NCBI GenBank assembly: GCA_050084985.1
Contig: JBITNC010000001.1
Location: 198,958,001-199,022,000, forward strand
Reading direction: 5' to 3'
Origin: Nageia nagi
Lineage: Eukaryota > Pinophyta
Length of the DNA: 64,000 bases
Below are positions 21,264 to 32,423 of the stretch, one piece after another. Positions within the stretch are counted from its first letter, which is position 1; every line of letters starts with the position of its first letter. The notes below the pieces were generated by a model. It saw nothing but the letters and a program-made list of their open reading frames with translations, was not told where the DNA came from and did not search any database. Position numbers and translations under genes: made by a program.

Positions 21264-24152
21264 TTAGCTACCACCACTAGTACTACCAGTATTAGTACCA
21301 CATGATCCACTAATAGGTGTAGTAGGATATTGAGAATGAAAAGGTGGTATTGTAGGGGTAAGAGTACTATGAGGAGGCAATCCCAAACTACTAGAACCTC
21401 CACCAACACTCTTGTAAGGCTTTTACCTAATCCTTTAGTACTAAATGAGTGGCTCATCATCATCATGTTCACTCTCAATGTCTTAGAAAATTTGATGCTC
21501 ATAAACCTTGTGAGGTCCAAAACTATGATCAATCTTCATGAGAGGAAATGGATCAAAATGTTGATGCTCCTCCTCCTCCTCCCCATCCTCATATTCAGCA
21601 TGCTCCTCCTCCTCCTCCTCATTCATAAGTTCATCTATCTCCTGCTCCATATCAAGCCATTCTTCTTGAAATGCTTCATTTAACTCCTCCTCTAGATCTA
21701 CCACTACATCCACTAGAGGTGCATCACTATCAAAAAAATTAAAAAAACAAGTCAACATTTACAATTTTATAGGACTTATCAAGATATTTTAAAAATCACA
21801 TGGAGGGGGGTGCTAGGTGGGAGTAAAATCAAATAAGATAAACTTTATGAGGGATCAATGGTAGTCAAGTTAATGGGCTTATCCTCATCCTTCTTTTGCA
21901 GTTTCCTCACATACAATTGTAGGTTGACATAAATGTATACAATATCATTCAAACATTGTGTTGTTAACCTATTAAAATAAAAAATGAGATAATGATAATT
22001 GAGAGTGAGATTCAAGAAGTAAGAAATTTCTATTGCATTTTAAAAGTTGAGAGGAATCACAATTATAATGAATCAAATTACTAACCTATTACACTTCATG
22101 GAGTAAGTGTTTTCAAATGCACTCTAATTGCACTCACATCCTGAAGCACTACATGTTTGACTAAGGATATGGATGGTAAATCTTTGCAACTCAGGTGTTT
22201 CAACCCCAAAATATACCCACCATAACTCTAAAAAATGTAGTAAAATCAACTCAAAAAATATTAAATATTTAAATGCCTAAATGTATAAACTTAAAAATTA
22301 AAACTAATGCATGAACTTTGTATTTTTCTCACTTGGAGCAATCATAAAATGTGCCTCTCTAGCAAATTGATAGCCAAAGAGTCATCTCAAGTGCTTGTAT
22401 GACTCAAGCTCCTTGAAGATTTAGGATTAAGTGGTAGGATTCTAAACCATACCAGCTACACATTTTGTAAGCCTCAAGTTAGCATGAGTATCAATCTTGT
22501 ATTTTGAGTTTGGTGAAAAATACAAGATAGGGTTTAAGATGACCCCTACTCCATGAATAGGGCAATACAACATATTCCACCATTGTTCATCGATGAGAGC
22601 CCAAAACTCCATGTGATTATTACCAAACTCATTATCCTCATTAGGGTGGTCAATATAATAATGCATTATGGCCTCCTTGGCCCTAGCCATAGCCTCATAC
22701 AAATAGCCCATAGTGGGCCTATCACTATCAACCAGATGGACTCATACAAGTGGTGTTTTTATGCTACAAATCTCTTTAAGAATTACCCTAAAATCATCCA
22801 TGGATATCAATGAAGACATGAGCATACCCTTAGGTCACATGCTCATGGTTGTATCACTCCATTCTCTAGAAATAAACATGGAATGTTACTCATGCATGTT
22901 TCAAAATAGTGACTGAAGGTTGATGAAATTAGAGGAAAAACATGTAACTCTTGGGTGCAACAAGTCCCTACAATTGGTGTACCACCTCATCATACTAATA
23001 ATAGTGGTTTTATTATAAATATGCTTGGTAACACAAGATAAAAAATTAAGAATCAATATAGTCTAAGAGCAAGAATATAAGATAAGATAGATGTACCTCA
23101 TGATTGTCCTAGCTTGGTCAACCACCTCTTTCACCAAAGCCATTTTTCTTATGTCCTCCAAAAGAAGATCAATGTAATGACAAGCACATGGAGTCCATTA
23201 TAAGTAGGGATACATATTCATAAGCTTGGTACTTGCTGCAACATAACTAGAAGCATTTTCTATGATCACCTGAACAACATGCTTCAGCACCACCTTCTTC
23301 AAAAACTAATCCAATAAGTCACATAACAAGTTTACATTTTTTACCTTATCAAATGCATCAATAAATTTCTTGAATATTATCTTATATTTGGAGTATACCA
23401 AAAAATTAATCAAGCTTCTACTCTTACTATCTGACCACCCATTAGATAATATTGTACAGCTTGATAACTTCTAATATTCTTCAATATTAACCATTCTAAA
23501 AATAATAAAATAAATTATAAAATAACTAAATAAAAAAGTAATTTAAAAAATTTAATTCATATTATCTATTGAAATACATCGATCATTGGTTGCCAAATTA
23601 CTCTCCTAGTAATGTGGATTGGAGCTCCTTCATAATAGATCAATTTTGCCAACATCAAATCAGCTTCTTCTCCTCCTTTTTCTTCAGCATACTCATAATG
23701 TATGGTTGGGATCCAAGAGTTGTTTAGGGTTGAAAGTAGGAATGGAATCTAGCCCTTCCAAGGTATCCACTTCCATTAGGTCTACTAGCACTTACACTTG
23801 CACTTACATTGCCACCTACACTTGGACTAAACACATTTCCACTTAAAGAGCTTATCCCTCCTAGCTCCATTTGAAATGCTTATTTTCTCTCTTTTTTCTC
23901 AATAATAGAATCCAAGGCTCTAATTGTGTCCAAAGCAAGATCTAGAGTTGCTTTTGGAAAACTCTCTACATTGATCCTTGGTATCCCAAAAAGATAACCT
24001 TTGATCCTTGTAATTATTCCTTGGATAGGCTTGCCACATAGATTGCAACCAAAATGTTGAGAATTGCCATGAACCCCCTCAATTGGAGTCACATATTGGC
24101 AAAACCTATCCAACTGTTTTGGCATTTTGGTGTCTTGGAAAATATCCCTCAA
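21264..24152 (-). pseudogene. hAT transposase (BED finger, DUF659-like and hAT C-terminal dimerisation regions)
   Basis: Start codon at 24152. N-terminal BED-type zinc finger: FCQYVTPIEG, then CNLCGKPIQGIITRIKGYL. At about 23290-23100: YVAATSKLMNMYPYL, then TPCACHYIDLLLEDI and LVKEVVDQARTIM, the DUF659-type block seen in plant hAT proteins. At about 22700-22500: LYEAMARAKEAI and LYCPIHGVGVILNPI. At about 22200-22080: TPELQRFTIHILSQTCSASG then SAFENTYSMKCNR, the dimerisation region. An acidic Glu-rich tail (21758-21530) and a Ser/Thr/Gly-rich end follow, stopping at 21264-21266. Intron-like gaps lie between the blocks. Nonsense codons (for example TAG where Trp is usual, just before SAFEN) show it is inactive. 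Confidence 0.85.
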
Positions 24153-24729
24153 TCAATAATGCTCTCACTCCTCTCTCTTTCCCCAAGCCTTGCAAAGCAA
24201 AAATGAGGGGAAAAACCCTTCCCCCCTTTTTCCCCCCTTTATTCCTTCTCCCAAGCTGCCTAGGGCATCTCACATTTTTATAGCATCTTTAGTATTTTTT
24301 GGCCATTTAAATATAAAAATACATTTTTTGGCATCTTTTCCTTCCAAACATGGGTTTTATCTCTATCATCCCATGTCCTTTCCTCTTAATATGTATTTTT
24401 CCACATTTAAATGCCATTTTTTGATGCAAAAAAAGCCAAAAATGGTGGGTATGATGGGGTGTTTTAAATTCCATTTTTCATGCATCTTTCATGTTTAAAT
24501 GGTAAATTTTGGAGGAAAAAATGCGTTTAGGTGATTTGTAAAATTCATGATCATACTTGCATATTTTCAACATATTCAACATTTTTTTGCATTTAAACAT
24601 CGTTTAAATGGACCATCTTTTGAACTTAAAAATGATGTTTTTTCCATTTTTTTGAGGAAAATTTAGAATATTCCCAAAAATGAAAAAAATGCTATTTTTC
24701 ACATTTAAACATTGTTTTTTTATTCTATG
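24153..24729. other. 5' region of the hAT element
   Basis: Upstream of the transposase start. It contains many ACATTTAAA and CATTTTT motifs that could be decayed subterminal transposase-binding sites, ending at the terminal inverted repeat. The short plus-strand frames (24083-24498) are not supported as genes. Confidence 0.45.
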
Positions 24730-24737
24730 ATGTAGAT
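24730..24737. repeat. 8-bp target-site duplication ATGTAGAT (right, hAT)
   Basis: Exact match to 20582-20589. Confidence 0.92.
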
Positions 24738-26089
24738 ATATTAAACAAACAAGTAGTTAATCTTATCCATTCTTGATGAGTGTAATTTGGCCCATAAAAT
24801 GGTACCAATGGTGGATTTATCATACTTGGATGAAATTTCACTAGTAACAATATGTGCAAGCCCATACCACCATTCCATAAAATTTTAGAAGGTTTGATCA
24901 TGTATGATTTACTATAATAAATGAATGAACCATACACTCTTGGAAAAGGATATTTTTCACCATATGTTTGATGTTCATATGTAGGCCTTTATAATTTTAA
25001 TTCATTGGCTAACAAAATTAAATCAATAGCACCCTCAAATGGTAGCTTAACTAGCTCATGATTTGCACAAGCATGTGTAAGTGATATTTGAAGTTTTTCT
25101 TGATGTCTTGTTCTTACAACAAGTATATTAATTACCTCCTAATTTTTATCTAATGATTCTTTAGGTTGTGTTTTTAGTTCAACATTCTCTTTTAGATGTT
25201 CAAAACATCTAGTAGGTTCAATTGGACCAAAGGAGTTTTTGCATATTATAGGAGGTATTGCATCCTCTATATTTGGTAGACCATCAACATCATAATAATG
25301 TATTTTTACAACTTCCATTCATTACCATTCCCTACCTTTACAACTTGAACATCCACATAAAATAGATTCCCTAAAATAGAGAGTGATAGCATCATTAAAT
25401 CCTAATATCTCATGATTAACCATCGGTTCATATCTTGGGAAAGCATATCCTATTGAAAAAAAACTTTGTGGCTATGTTATCTCTTTCCCCTATTAGCTTA
25501 AATTTTTTTAATAAGAATTATCAATGTCGAGCCTAATTACTAAAACATCAATGTAAATAAGAAATATTGATAGAATTTAATGCTAATCTAAAAAACCAAA
25601 TCATAATTAAATTATAGTTACCTCAACATCTTCATCATCTTAAAATGGTAAAGATGGTTCATCACTTATTCGACCAAGAATGGAGTTATCTTCCTATAAC
25701 ATTATCCATACAAATAAAAACTAATTAAATATTTCATATTATTTAAATGATATCTTACATTTTCAATAAAATTTGTATGCATATTAATGACATGCATATA
25801 CCTCATCCTCATCCATCCTCCTATCATTAAGAATTAATGGTGGTATAATTTTGTCTTTATTTGAATCAGTTGATAAATACTCCCTATTAGGGTGATGAAA
25901 TGGTGATAGCTTCTTGTCATCAAATGGTACATCACTCCTCCTATAACTCAACATAATGATAAAAGTCAATGATTATATTAATTCAATGACATCACTTGCC
26001 TACTTTATAATTAAATCAATTTAGAAATAATTATTAGTACATTTTATTATTTAAAAATATTGAGATATTGTTAAAAATATTTAATTATA

Positions 26090-27705
26090 AATAAAAATGA
26101 TGGCTTAAGGGCTTAATATTTTAGGCTTTATGGGTATTAAGGTTTAAGGATTAGGGATTATAGTTTGATATTTAGGGTTAAAGTTTTAGAATTTACAATT
26201 TAAGATATAGGGTATAATATATAATGTTTAATGTTTAAGCTTAAAGATTTAGGGTTTAAGGTTTAAGGTTCAAGATTTAGGATTTAGGGTTTAGAGTATA
26301 GAGTATAATGTTTAATGTTTTATGTTTAGGGTTTAGGGTTTAAGATATAGGTTTAGGGTTTAGGGTATATGGTTTATGGTTTAGGATTTAGGATTTAAAG
26401 TTTACAATTTAGGATTTAGGGTTAAAGAAGGGGATATAATATTTAATGTTTAGGGTTAAATATTTAAGGTTTAAGGTTTAGGGTTCAAGATATAGGTTTA
26501 GGGTTCAAAGTTTAGGGCATAGGGTTTAGGATTTAATGTTTAATATTTAGAGTGAGAGATTTAATGTTTAGGTTTTAGAGTTTGGGTCTTAGGGTATAGG
26601 CTATAAGGTATAAGGTTTAATAATTAGGGTTTAGGGTATATGATTTTTAATTTAGGATTAAAGATTCAAGGTTTAGGATTTAGTGTTTAATGTTTAAGGT
26701 TGAAGATTTAGGATTTAAGGTATATGATTTTTGGTTTACAATTTATGATTTAGAGTCTAAAATTTAGGATTTAGGGTTAAATAAAGGGGTATAATGTTTA
26801 ATATTTAGGGTTAAATATTTAAGGTTTATGTTTTAGGGTTCAAGATATAGTTTTAGGGTTTAGGGTTTAGAGTTCAAGGTTTAAGGTATATTGTATAAGG
26901 TATAAGAGTCTAAGATTTAAGGTATAGGCTAGTTTAGGGTTTGATGTTTAATATTTATGATTAAATATTTAAGGTTTTGGGTATATGATTTTTAGTTTAG
27001 GGTTAAAGATTTAGGATTTAGGGTTTAATGTTTAATGTTTAGGGTTAAAGATTTAGGTTTTAGGGTATATGATTTTTTGTTTAGAATTTAGGTTTTAGAG
27101 TTTATGATTTAATATATAGGGTTAAACATGGGGGTATAATGTTTAATATTTAAGTTTAAAGATTTAAGGTTTAGGGTTTAGTGTTCAAGATATAGGTTTA
27201 GGGTTTAGAGTTTAAGGTTTAGGGTATATAGTATAAGGTATAAGAGATTAGGATTTATGTTTTAGAGTTTAATGTTTAATGTTTAGGGTTAAATATTTTG
27301 TTTTAGAGTTTAGGGTATAGAGTATAAGGTCTAGGGTTTAATAATTAGGGTTTTGTGGTTAAATTTTAATATTTAGGGTTTAGGACAAATGGTTTATTAT
27401 TTAGGATTTAGGTATTAGAGTTTACTATTTATGATTTAAAATTTAGGGTATAGGGTTTAGGGTTTAATGTTTAATGTTTAGGGTTAAATATTTAGGTTTT
27501 ACAATTCAAGATATAGGTTTAGGGTTTATAGATTAGGGTTTATGGTATAAGGTATAAGGTCTAGGATTTAATATTTAGGGTTTAAGGTATAAGGTTTAGG
27601 ATTTTCAAGTTAAAGTTTAATGTTTAAGGTTCAAGATATAGGGCTTAGGGTTTAGGATTAAAGATTTAAGGTTTACGCTTTAGGGTTAAGAGTTTACATG
27701 GTTAT
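26090..27705 (+). repeat. Degenerate TTTAGGG telomere-like array with a higher-order period near 350 bp
   Basis: About 1.6 kb consists almost wholly of TTTAGGG variants (TTTAAGG, TATAGGG, GTTTAATG). Super-repeats are visible: GTTAAAnAAGGGGNATAATNTTTAA-type phrases at 26421, 26775 and 27121 and TTCAAGATATAG phrases at about 26485, 26840, 27184 and 27515, spaced about 331-354 bp. The array is too degenerate for an active telomere. It resembles an interstitial telomere-like satellite. Confidence 0.85.
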
Positions 27706-28439
27706 CTTTTTTATAAATTTATAAATATGCATCAAGCAACCTATATGATTAATTAATTTATCATGCAATGCAATGTGGTTATCTTTTTTTACAATTTTAT
27801 AAATTGATTAAATCTTATTAATGTAAGCAATGTGAAGAAAAATTTTAAATTTTTTAATTTTCATAGAATGTATACTAGTTAGGTGTTAAAATAAGGTAGG
27901 CTAGTAAAACTATAAGTTGGGTTTACCATGTCTTGCCAACAAGTCACGTAATAGTATATTGGAAGTGGTCATTACAACTCTACCTCTATCATTGAAAATC
28001 TAACCCTTATCTAATCAATGTGGGCTCTAGGCTCAATATGGCAAATAAAAGGCTTCCTAGGGCTAAGTATTGATATGATGTCTAAATGTATCCCTAAAGT
28101 GCAATGGGACATAGGGATTGTAGTCATGCGAGTAGTTAATAGTTTTCTAAGAATATCAACCCTCAATGGCATAGTCAATGGATCAACTAGTCCGTTGGTA
28201 TCACTTAAAACAACTCTCATCTTCCTTTTTATAGTCGTTCAATGAAAAGTAATGACTCATATCATAAGGGAAGACTACCTTGTTGATCAAATACAAGTGT
28301 ATCTTTCTCTATGGCTCAATAATTATGGCAATGGGAACTCAAGAAAATTAGAATCAATGGTTGGTAATCACCTTCAACTCATTGATGTTCATTTTAAAGG
28401 CATCATGCATATGTATCTAGAAAATAAAATAAATATATT
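27706..28439. other. Sequence of unknown identity between two repeat arrays
   Basis: Composition is close to ordinary for the window. The open frames at 28011-28220 (minus) and 28018-28245 (plus) overlap on opposite strands; neither translation matches a family I recognise. It may be a decayed gene piece. Confidence 0.3.
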
Positions 28440-28821
28440 AACATTGCACTAACATTTACATAGCAATAAGGTAGCATTAACATTAACATAGCATTCACAT
28501 AGGTTTAACATTTGGTTAAAATTTTAATAGGATTAAAATTACTATTAAAATAACATGAACAAAATATTAACATTGTATTGTATTAATATTGACATAACAT
28601 TAACATATCATTAATATTAACATAATATTAACACTAATATAGAATTAACATATCATTACCATTAACACTAACTTAGCATTAATAGAGCATTCACATAGCT
28701 TTGGAATTGTATTAGCATTGTAATAGGATTAATATTACAATTAAAATAACATGAACATAACATTAACATCGTATTGCATTAACATTGATATAGCATTAAC
28801 ATATCATTAATATAACATTAA
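28440..28821 (+). repeat. AACATT-rich minisatellite, left part
   Basis: Loose repetition of CATTAACAT, AGCATTAAC and ACATAGCATTCACAT units of 6-12 bp. The same repeat resumes at 59102 after the large inserted element, so it was probably one array. Confidence 0.75.
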
Positions 28822-29410
28822 CACTAACTAGTAGACCAAAAAGGGGCCTTAGTGTGGCTAATTTGAAGCATTTTCTATGCGATGGTTTTGAACCACCCCT
28901 TTTTTAACTTTTAGTGGTAGTTTTAGTGGGACAATTTTTAGCCACTCCAAAAATTATATATGGGATGGTGAAAAATCACCCCTTAATGAAAATAAAAAAA
29001 AATTAGGAAAAGGTGTGCACTAGGAGCTTAGGCAGATTACTTGGAATGTTTTTATCATTTCAAGTTTTTTGATCTGAGGGTTTGGAGGAGAGAGGATCAT
29101 TTAGTATAGTGGCAATATGAGAGATGAGAGGGGAGACCAAACTATAGGATACATGGTGAGAATAAATTAGGGGAAACATTATCTAGGAGGTGCAAGCAGG
29201 TATTTCAGTATATGACCTTACAGACTTAAAATATTCTTTTGTATTCTTTTGCATTCTACATATATATTTGTACTCTATATTTTTGTGCATTCTTTTACAA
29301 AACTAATGAATCCTACAATCATTGGATACCATGAAACTATGTTTGCATCATGCATTCCTAATTTTCAAGGTTTATGGGTATATTTTGGTAGTGAAATTCA
29401 AAGTTTTTTC

Positions 29411-30075
29411 AAGATAGCCTGCATGAACCATAACATTTGATTTACAAGCACCAAGTAGACACATGCATACACCTTATTTAAGGTTTATGGATATTTTAGT
29501 AGTGAATTTCTAAGGTCCCTTAATATAGCCTACACGAACTATAACATTCAATTTACAAACACCAAGTAGATACATGCACACACTCAATTGCAGGTTTATG
29601 GGTAATTTGGTATTGAAGTTCTAAGCTATGTTAGCATGAATCACAACATTCAATTCATAAGCATCAACAAGACACATGCACAAACCCAATTTAGGTTTTA
29701 TGGTAATTTGGTAGTGAATTTCAAACCTCCTTCAATATAGCCTGCACGAACCCTAACATTTGATTTACATGCACAAGTACACACATACATACAACCATTT
29801 TAGGGTTTATAGGTATTTTGGTAGTGAAGTTTAAAGCTCCCTCAAGATAGCCTACATGAACCATAACATTTAATTTACATGAACCAACTATACATATGCA
29901 CATACCCAATTCAAGGTTTATGGGTATTTTAGTAGTAAAGTTTAAATTTCTCTCAATATAGCCTACATGAACCATAACATTTGATTTACATGTACCAAAT
30001 ACACACATGCACACACCCATGTTAGGATATATGGGTATTTTGGTAGTGAAGTTCAAAGCTCCCTCAAGATAGCTT
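29411..30075. repeat. Tandem repeat of about 110 bp, six full units
   Basis: Units begin (A)ATATAGCCTACATGAACCATA or close variants at about 29411, 29522, 29626, 29734, 29845, 29955 and 30066, 104-112 bp apart. Each unit contains GGTTTATGGGTATTTTGGTAG. A minus-strand frame of 111 codons (30056-29721) runs through three units. Single diverged copies occur elsewhere in the same large element, in direct orientation at about 55285-55350 and inverted at about 57000-57040 and 57290-57340. The unit length is near the 31-36 residue period of plant PPR proteins, and PPR fragments occur nearby, but the translation itself is not convincing PPR. Confidence 0.75.
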
Positions 30076-32228
30076 ACATGGACAAGAAGGTTAATAATGC
30101 ATATCTAATGATAAATCCTATGATTATAGGATATGCACAAAATGAAATATTGTAGAAAATTTTAAGCAGATGTAATTGCTAGGTGTAAAATTGGCTACAT
30201 GATCAAAAACTATACTTTAAGTATCAATAACCAGTCTAAAATTGGCAAGTTGGTGAAAACATGCTTTTAATACTTAACAATTGTTCAACCCAAAAAATAT
30301 AAATGATATATTGTCTTACCTCCACTATAAAGGTTGGATGTCTCCCCCCAAGATAACCTGTAAAAAAACATGAATTAGATAAGTCAATGCTAGATACATT
30401 TAGAACCTCTCAATAGATGTATCATAGTTATGCTTTAGCATTATTCATAATGTTACCACGCAACCAACTTGGATGCTTCAAACATATGATATGAAATTAT
30501 CCAAGTCGACCATATGATAGGAAATTATGGAATTTTAAGTTGCAAGGCCTAGGAATTATTTTATGCAAACATAGTTTCTATAGTCTTTCATTTTGTGCAT
30601 ATCTTGGATCAATGCAATCCATGAGATTACATCTCGATGAGGCATATTATCAAACAATGCATGGGTCCAATGTATCTATTTTTTGCATACCATGTGATCA
30701 TTATATTCCATGAAAGTGTGTTTGCATCATGTTATGTATATCCTATGATCAAATTGTATTTGAAAAAATATATTTGAAATCTAGCTGCATTTTGTAGTAA
30801 ATGTTATGGTCATTTACTGATAAGATGAATCTTTCATTAAGATATGGTTATAAATACTTTAATATCAAGAGTTAATCTTATTGTATTATCCCTAATATAC
30901 ATCATTACATAATTATGCTCATATTCCATTATTCTAATAACACTCTTATCTCCTAAATTTCAGCAAAACCATCAATTAGTATTAATTATCAAGCAACACT
31001 AATCTAGTCATTGATACAAAATGAATATGCCATCCCATCTTAGATGTTCTTAAAATATCAAGGGAAAAATAAAGACTACCATCTTCATCCTATTAGCATT
31101 ATTCAAAAATTATCAGCATAAAACACCATCTGAGGTTACTGTAAGAAAAAAGGGAAAAAATTAATCTGAGATGACATCTCAATAAGTCCATTAGCTTAAA
31201 TTATCTATCATTATAACATCTATAATGTTTCTTTTCCATGAATTTTGAATTAAATTACTTCAACCATACAAGGGGAGAAATGCATCATGCTAGAAATGCA
31301 ATAATAATGTTTACATGAGGTTAGCCATGCATATATATACACACATTAGATTTCAACCCTTAAATTAATATCTTTAAGTTACTCTAGGATTACCCAAATT
31401 TTAAGACCTTTATTTACACAAATTGATTCCAAATAAACTATACCATAAAGCCTTTACGTATTAGGTCTAACCCTAGAATTGTTATCCATATAATGATAGA
31501 AAATTTCTCATCATTTCTTATGGCAACCTAGCTTGCAATCATAAGGAAAAGGGAAAAATGAGATAGGGTCAAACTCAAGAAAGGGTTATAGCCACTTTTA
31601 AGGTAATTATTAAGTAAAACCTCAATCAAAAGGGTAGAATGTGGCCATTATTACCAGTGATGGTATTAGCCTAAGCCAAGAAGTAACAAAACCCTAAATT
31701 TTTACAATAGGCCCACCCCACATTCAAGTATCAAATAAGAAATTAATGCATAAAAATATGTACTTACCACTTCAAAGGTGAAAAAGAGGTGAACCTTGTA
31801 GTCCTTAAAATGCAATGCAAACTCAATATAGCATATATGAGGTGCCTCTGCACCATGCTCCCATATCAATATCACCTCCCAGCTTCAACCTTGATAGTCC
31901 CCTTTTATTGTAAAGGAAATCGTATTTGTATTCCCTTTTGAGATGTTCCTTAGAAAGGATAAATGCATCACATAATCCATGACCATTATTTTAAATTCCA
32001 TAATTTCAATTGAAGATTCTAAAATGTCTTTCAAGATGAACACAATGGAAATTATATTTGAACAAATATCTCTAAATACAAGTTGCATCTTGTAGTCAAT
32101 GTAATGATGATTTACTAGATTTTACAAGATGCAACATTCAAAGATATTAATTTACACCATATGGTTGTAAATACTTGAATAGCATGAGTGAATTTTATTG
32201 CATTATCCTTGAGATGTATCATTACATA
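30076..32228. other. Left arm of the large CACTA-like element, noncoding
   Basis: AT-rich and without coding signal. The segment 30340-30400 (ACTATAAAGGTTGGATGTCT... AAGTCAATGCTAG) recurs at 54600-54690 in direct orientation and at about 56700-56760 inverted. The arms are thus built from shared repeated modules. Confidence 0.45.
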
Positions 32229-32295
32229 ATAATCCTCATATTCTTGGGCCTTGTGTATTCTTCTACATTTTGCATACATGTCTATAAGCCTTTTT
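32229..32295 (-). pseudogene. PPR-protein fragment (left arm)
   Basis: Minus-strand translation from about 32289 gives LIDMYAKCRRIHKAQEYE, the PPR-family phrase (A)LIDMYAKCG-x-I-x-x-A. Too short to be functional. A second copy with LIDMYVKC lies in the other arm (55086-55268). This suggests capture of host PPR gene sequence followed by duplication. Confidence 0.55.
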
Positions 32296-32423
32296 AAAAA
32301 AACCTATTTTATGTGTACCTTGCAATCATTGCAAACCATGAAATGGCTATGATATAGGATACAAAATGAAGCAACCTACAATATGTTCCATTTTTCAATC
32401 CAAAAAATTAAATGTTATATTGT

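Larger units (their letters stand above)
20590..24729 (-). mobile_element. Complete hAT-superfamily DNA transposon (4140 bp)
   Basis: Bounded by perfect 8-bp duplications and by terminal inverted repeats: the left end reads CATAGAATAAAAAGACAAT, and the reverse complement of the right end reads CATAGAATAAAAAAACAAT. Similarity continues for about 10 further bases. It carries one transposase pseudogene on the minus strand (21264-24152). The flanks contain poly-A/T-rich and AAATG-rich sequence without genes. It is inserted in the SET-like gene. Confidence 0.92.
20280..25960 (-). pseudogene. SET-domain-like multi-exon gene remnant, split by a hAT element
   Basis: Pieces run leftward on the minus strand: about 25960-25805 (SDVPFDDKKLSPFHHPN, ending ...GATGAG then gtatat); about 25690-25630 (EDNSILGRISDEP, bounded by ag and gta); about 25460-25345 (AFPRYEPMVNHEILGFND, then ESILCGCSSCK, followed by gtaggg); about 25320-24738, a long frame with two stops (NIEDAIPPIICKNSFGPIE, INPPLVPFYGPNYTHQEWI); and 20589-20285 (NYIDGQPRLHGNIARYINSS, NCEF, then KLEDKLLVYYNFRRP). 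The last resembles the end of a SET lysine-methyltransferase domain (GNIARYIN...NC, then ELLVYY). I cannot name the subfamily. The hAT insertion and a few stops inactivate it. It could be a host gene remnant or cargo of the adjacent CACTA element. Confidence 0.55.

Noticed and set aside
21483-21758. Glu-rich 91-codon frame as a separate acidic protein
   Set aside because: It is the acidic C-terminal part of the hAT transposase on the same strand, not a separate gene.
24083-24498. Plus-strand open frames over the hAT 5' region
   Set aside because: They are antisense to the BED-finger coding region and the AT-rich 5' flank; composition shadows.
26090-27705. Functional telomere or chromosome end
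   Set aside because: Units are highly degenerate with super-repeats, and ordinary sequence continues on both sides.
29411-30075. CRISPR array
   Set aside because: Units are 104-112 bp, diverged, directly adjacent, with no constant short repeat and unique spacer pattern, in a plant transposon context.
32419-32423. Target duplication for the gypsy element (ATTGT against TTTAT at 54591-54595)
   Set aside because: Only three of five bases match, so it is not reported as a feature, although the flanks do look like one interrupted repeat module.
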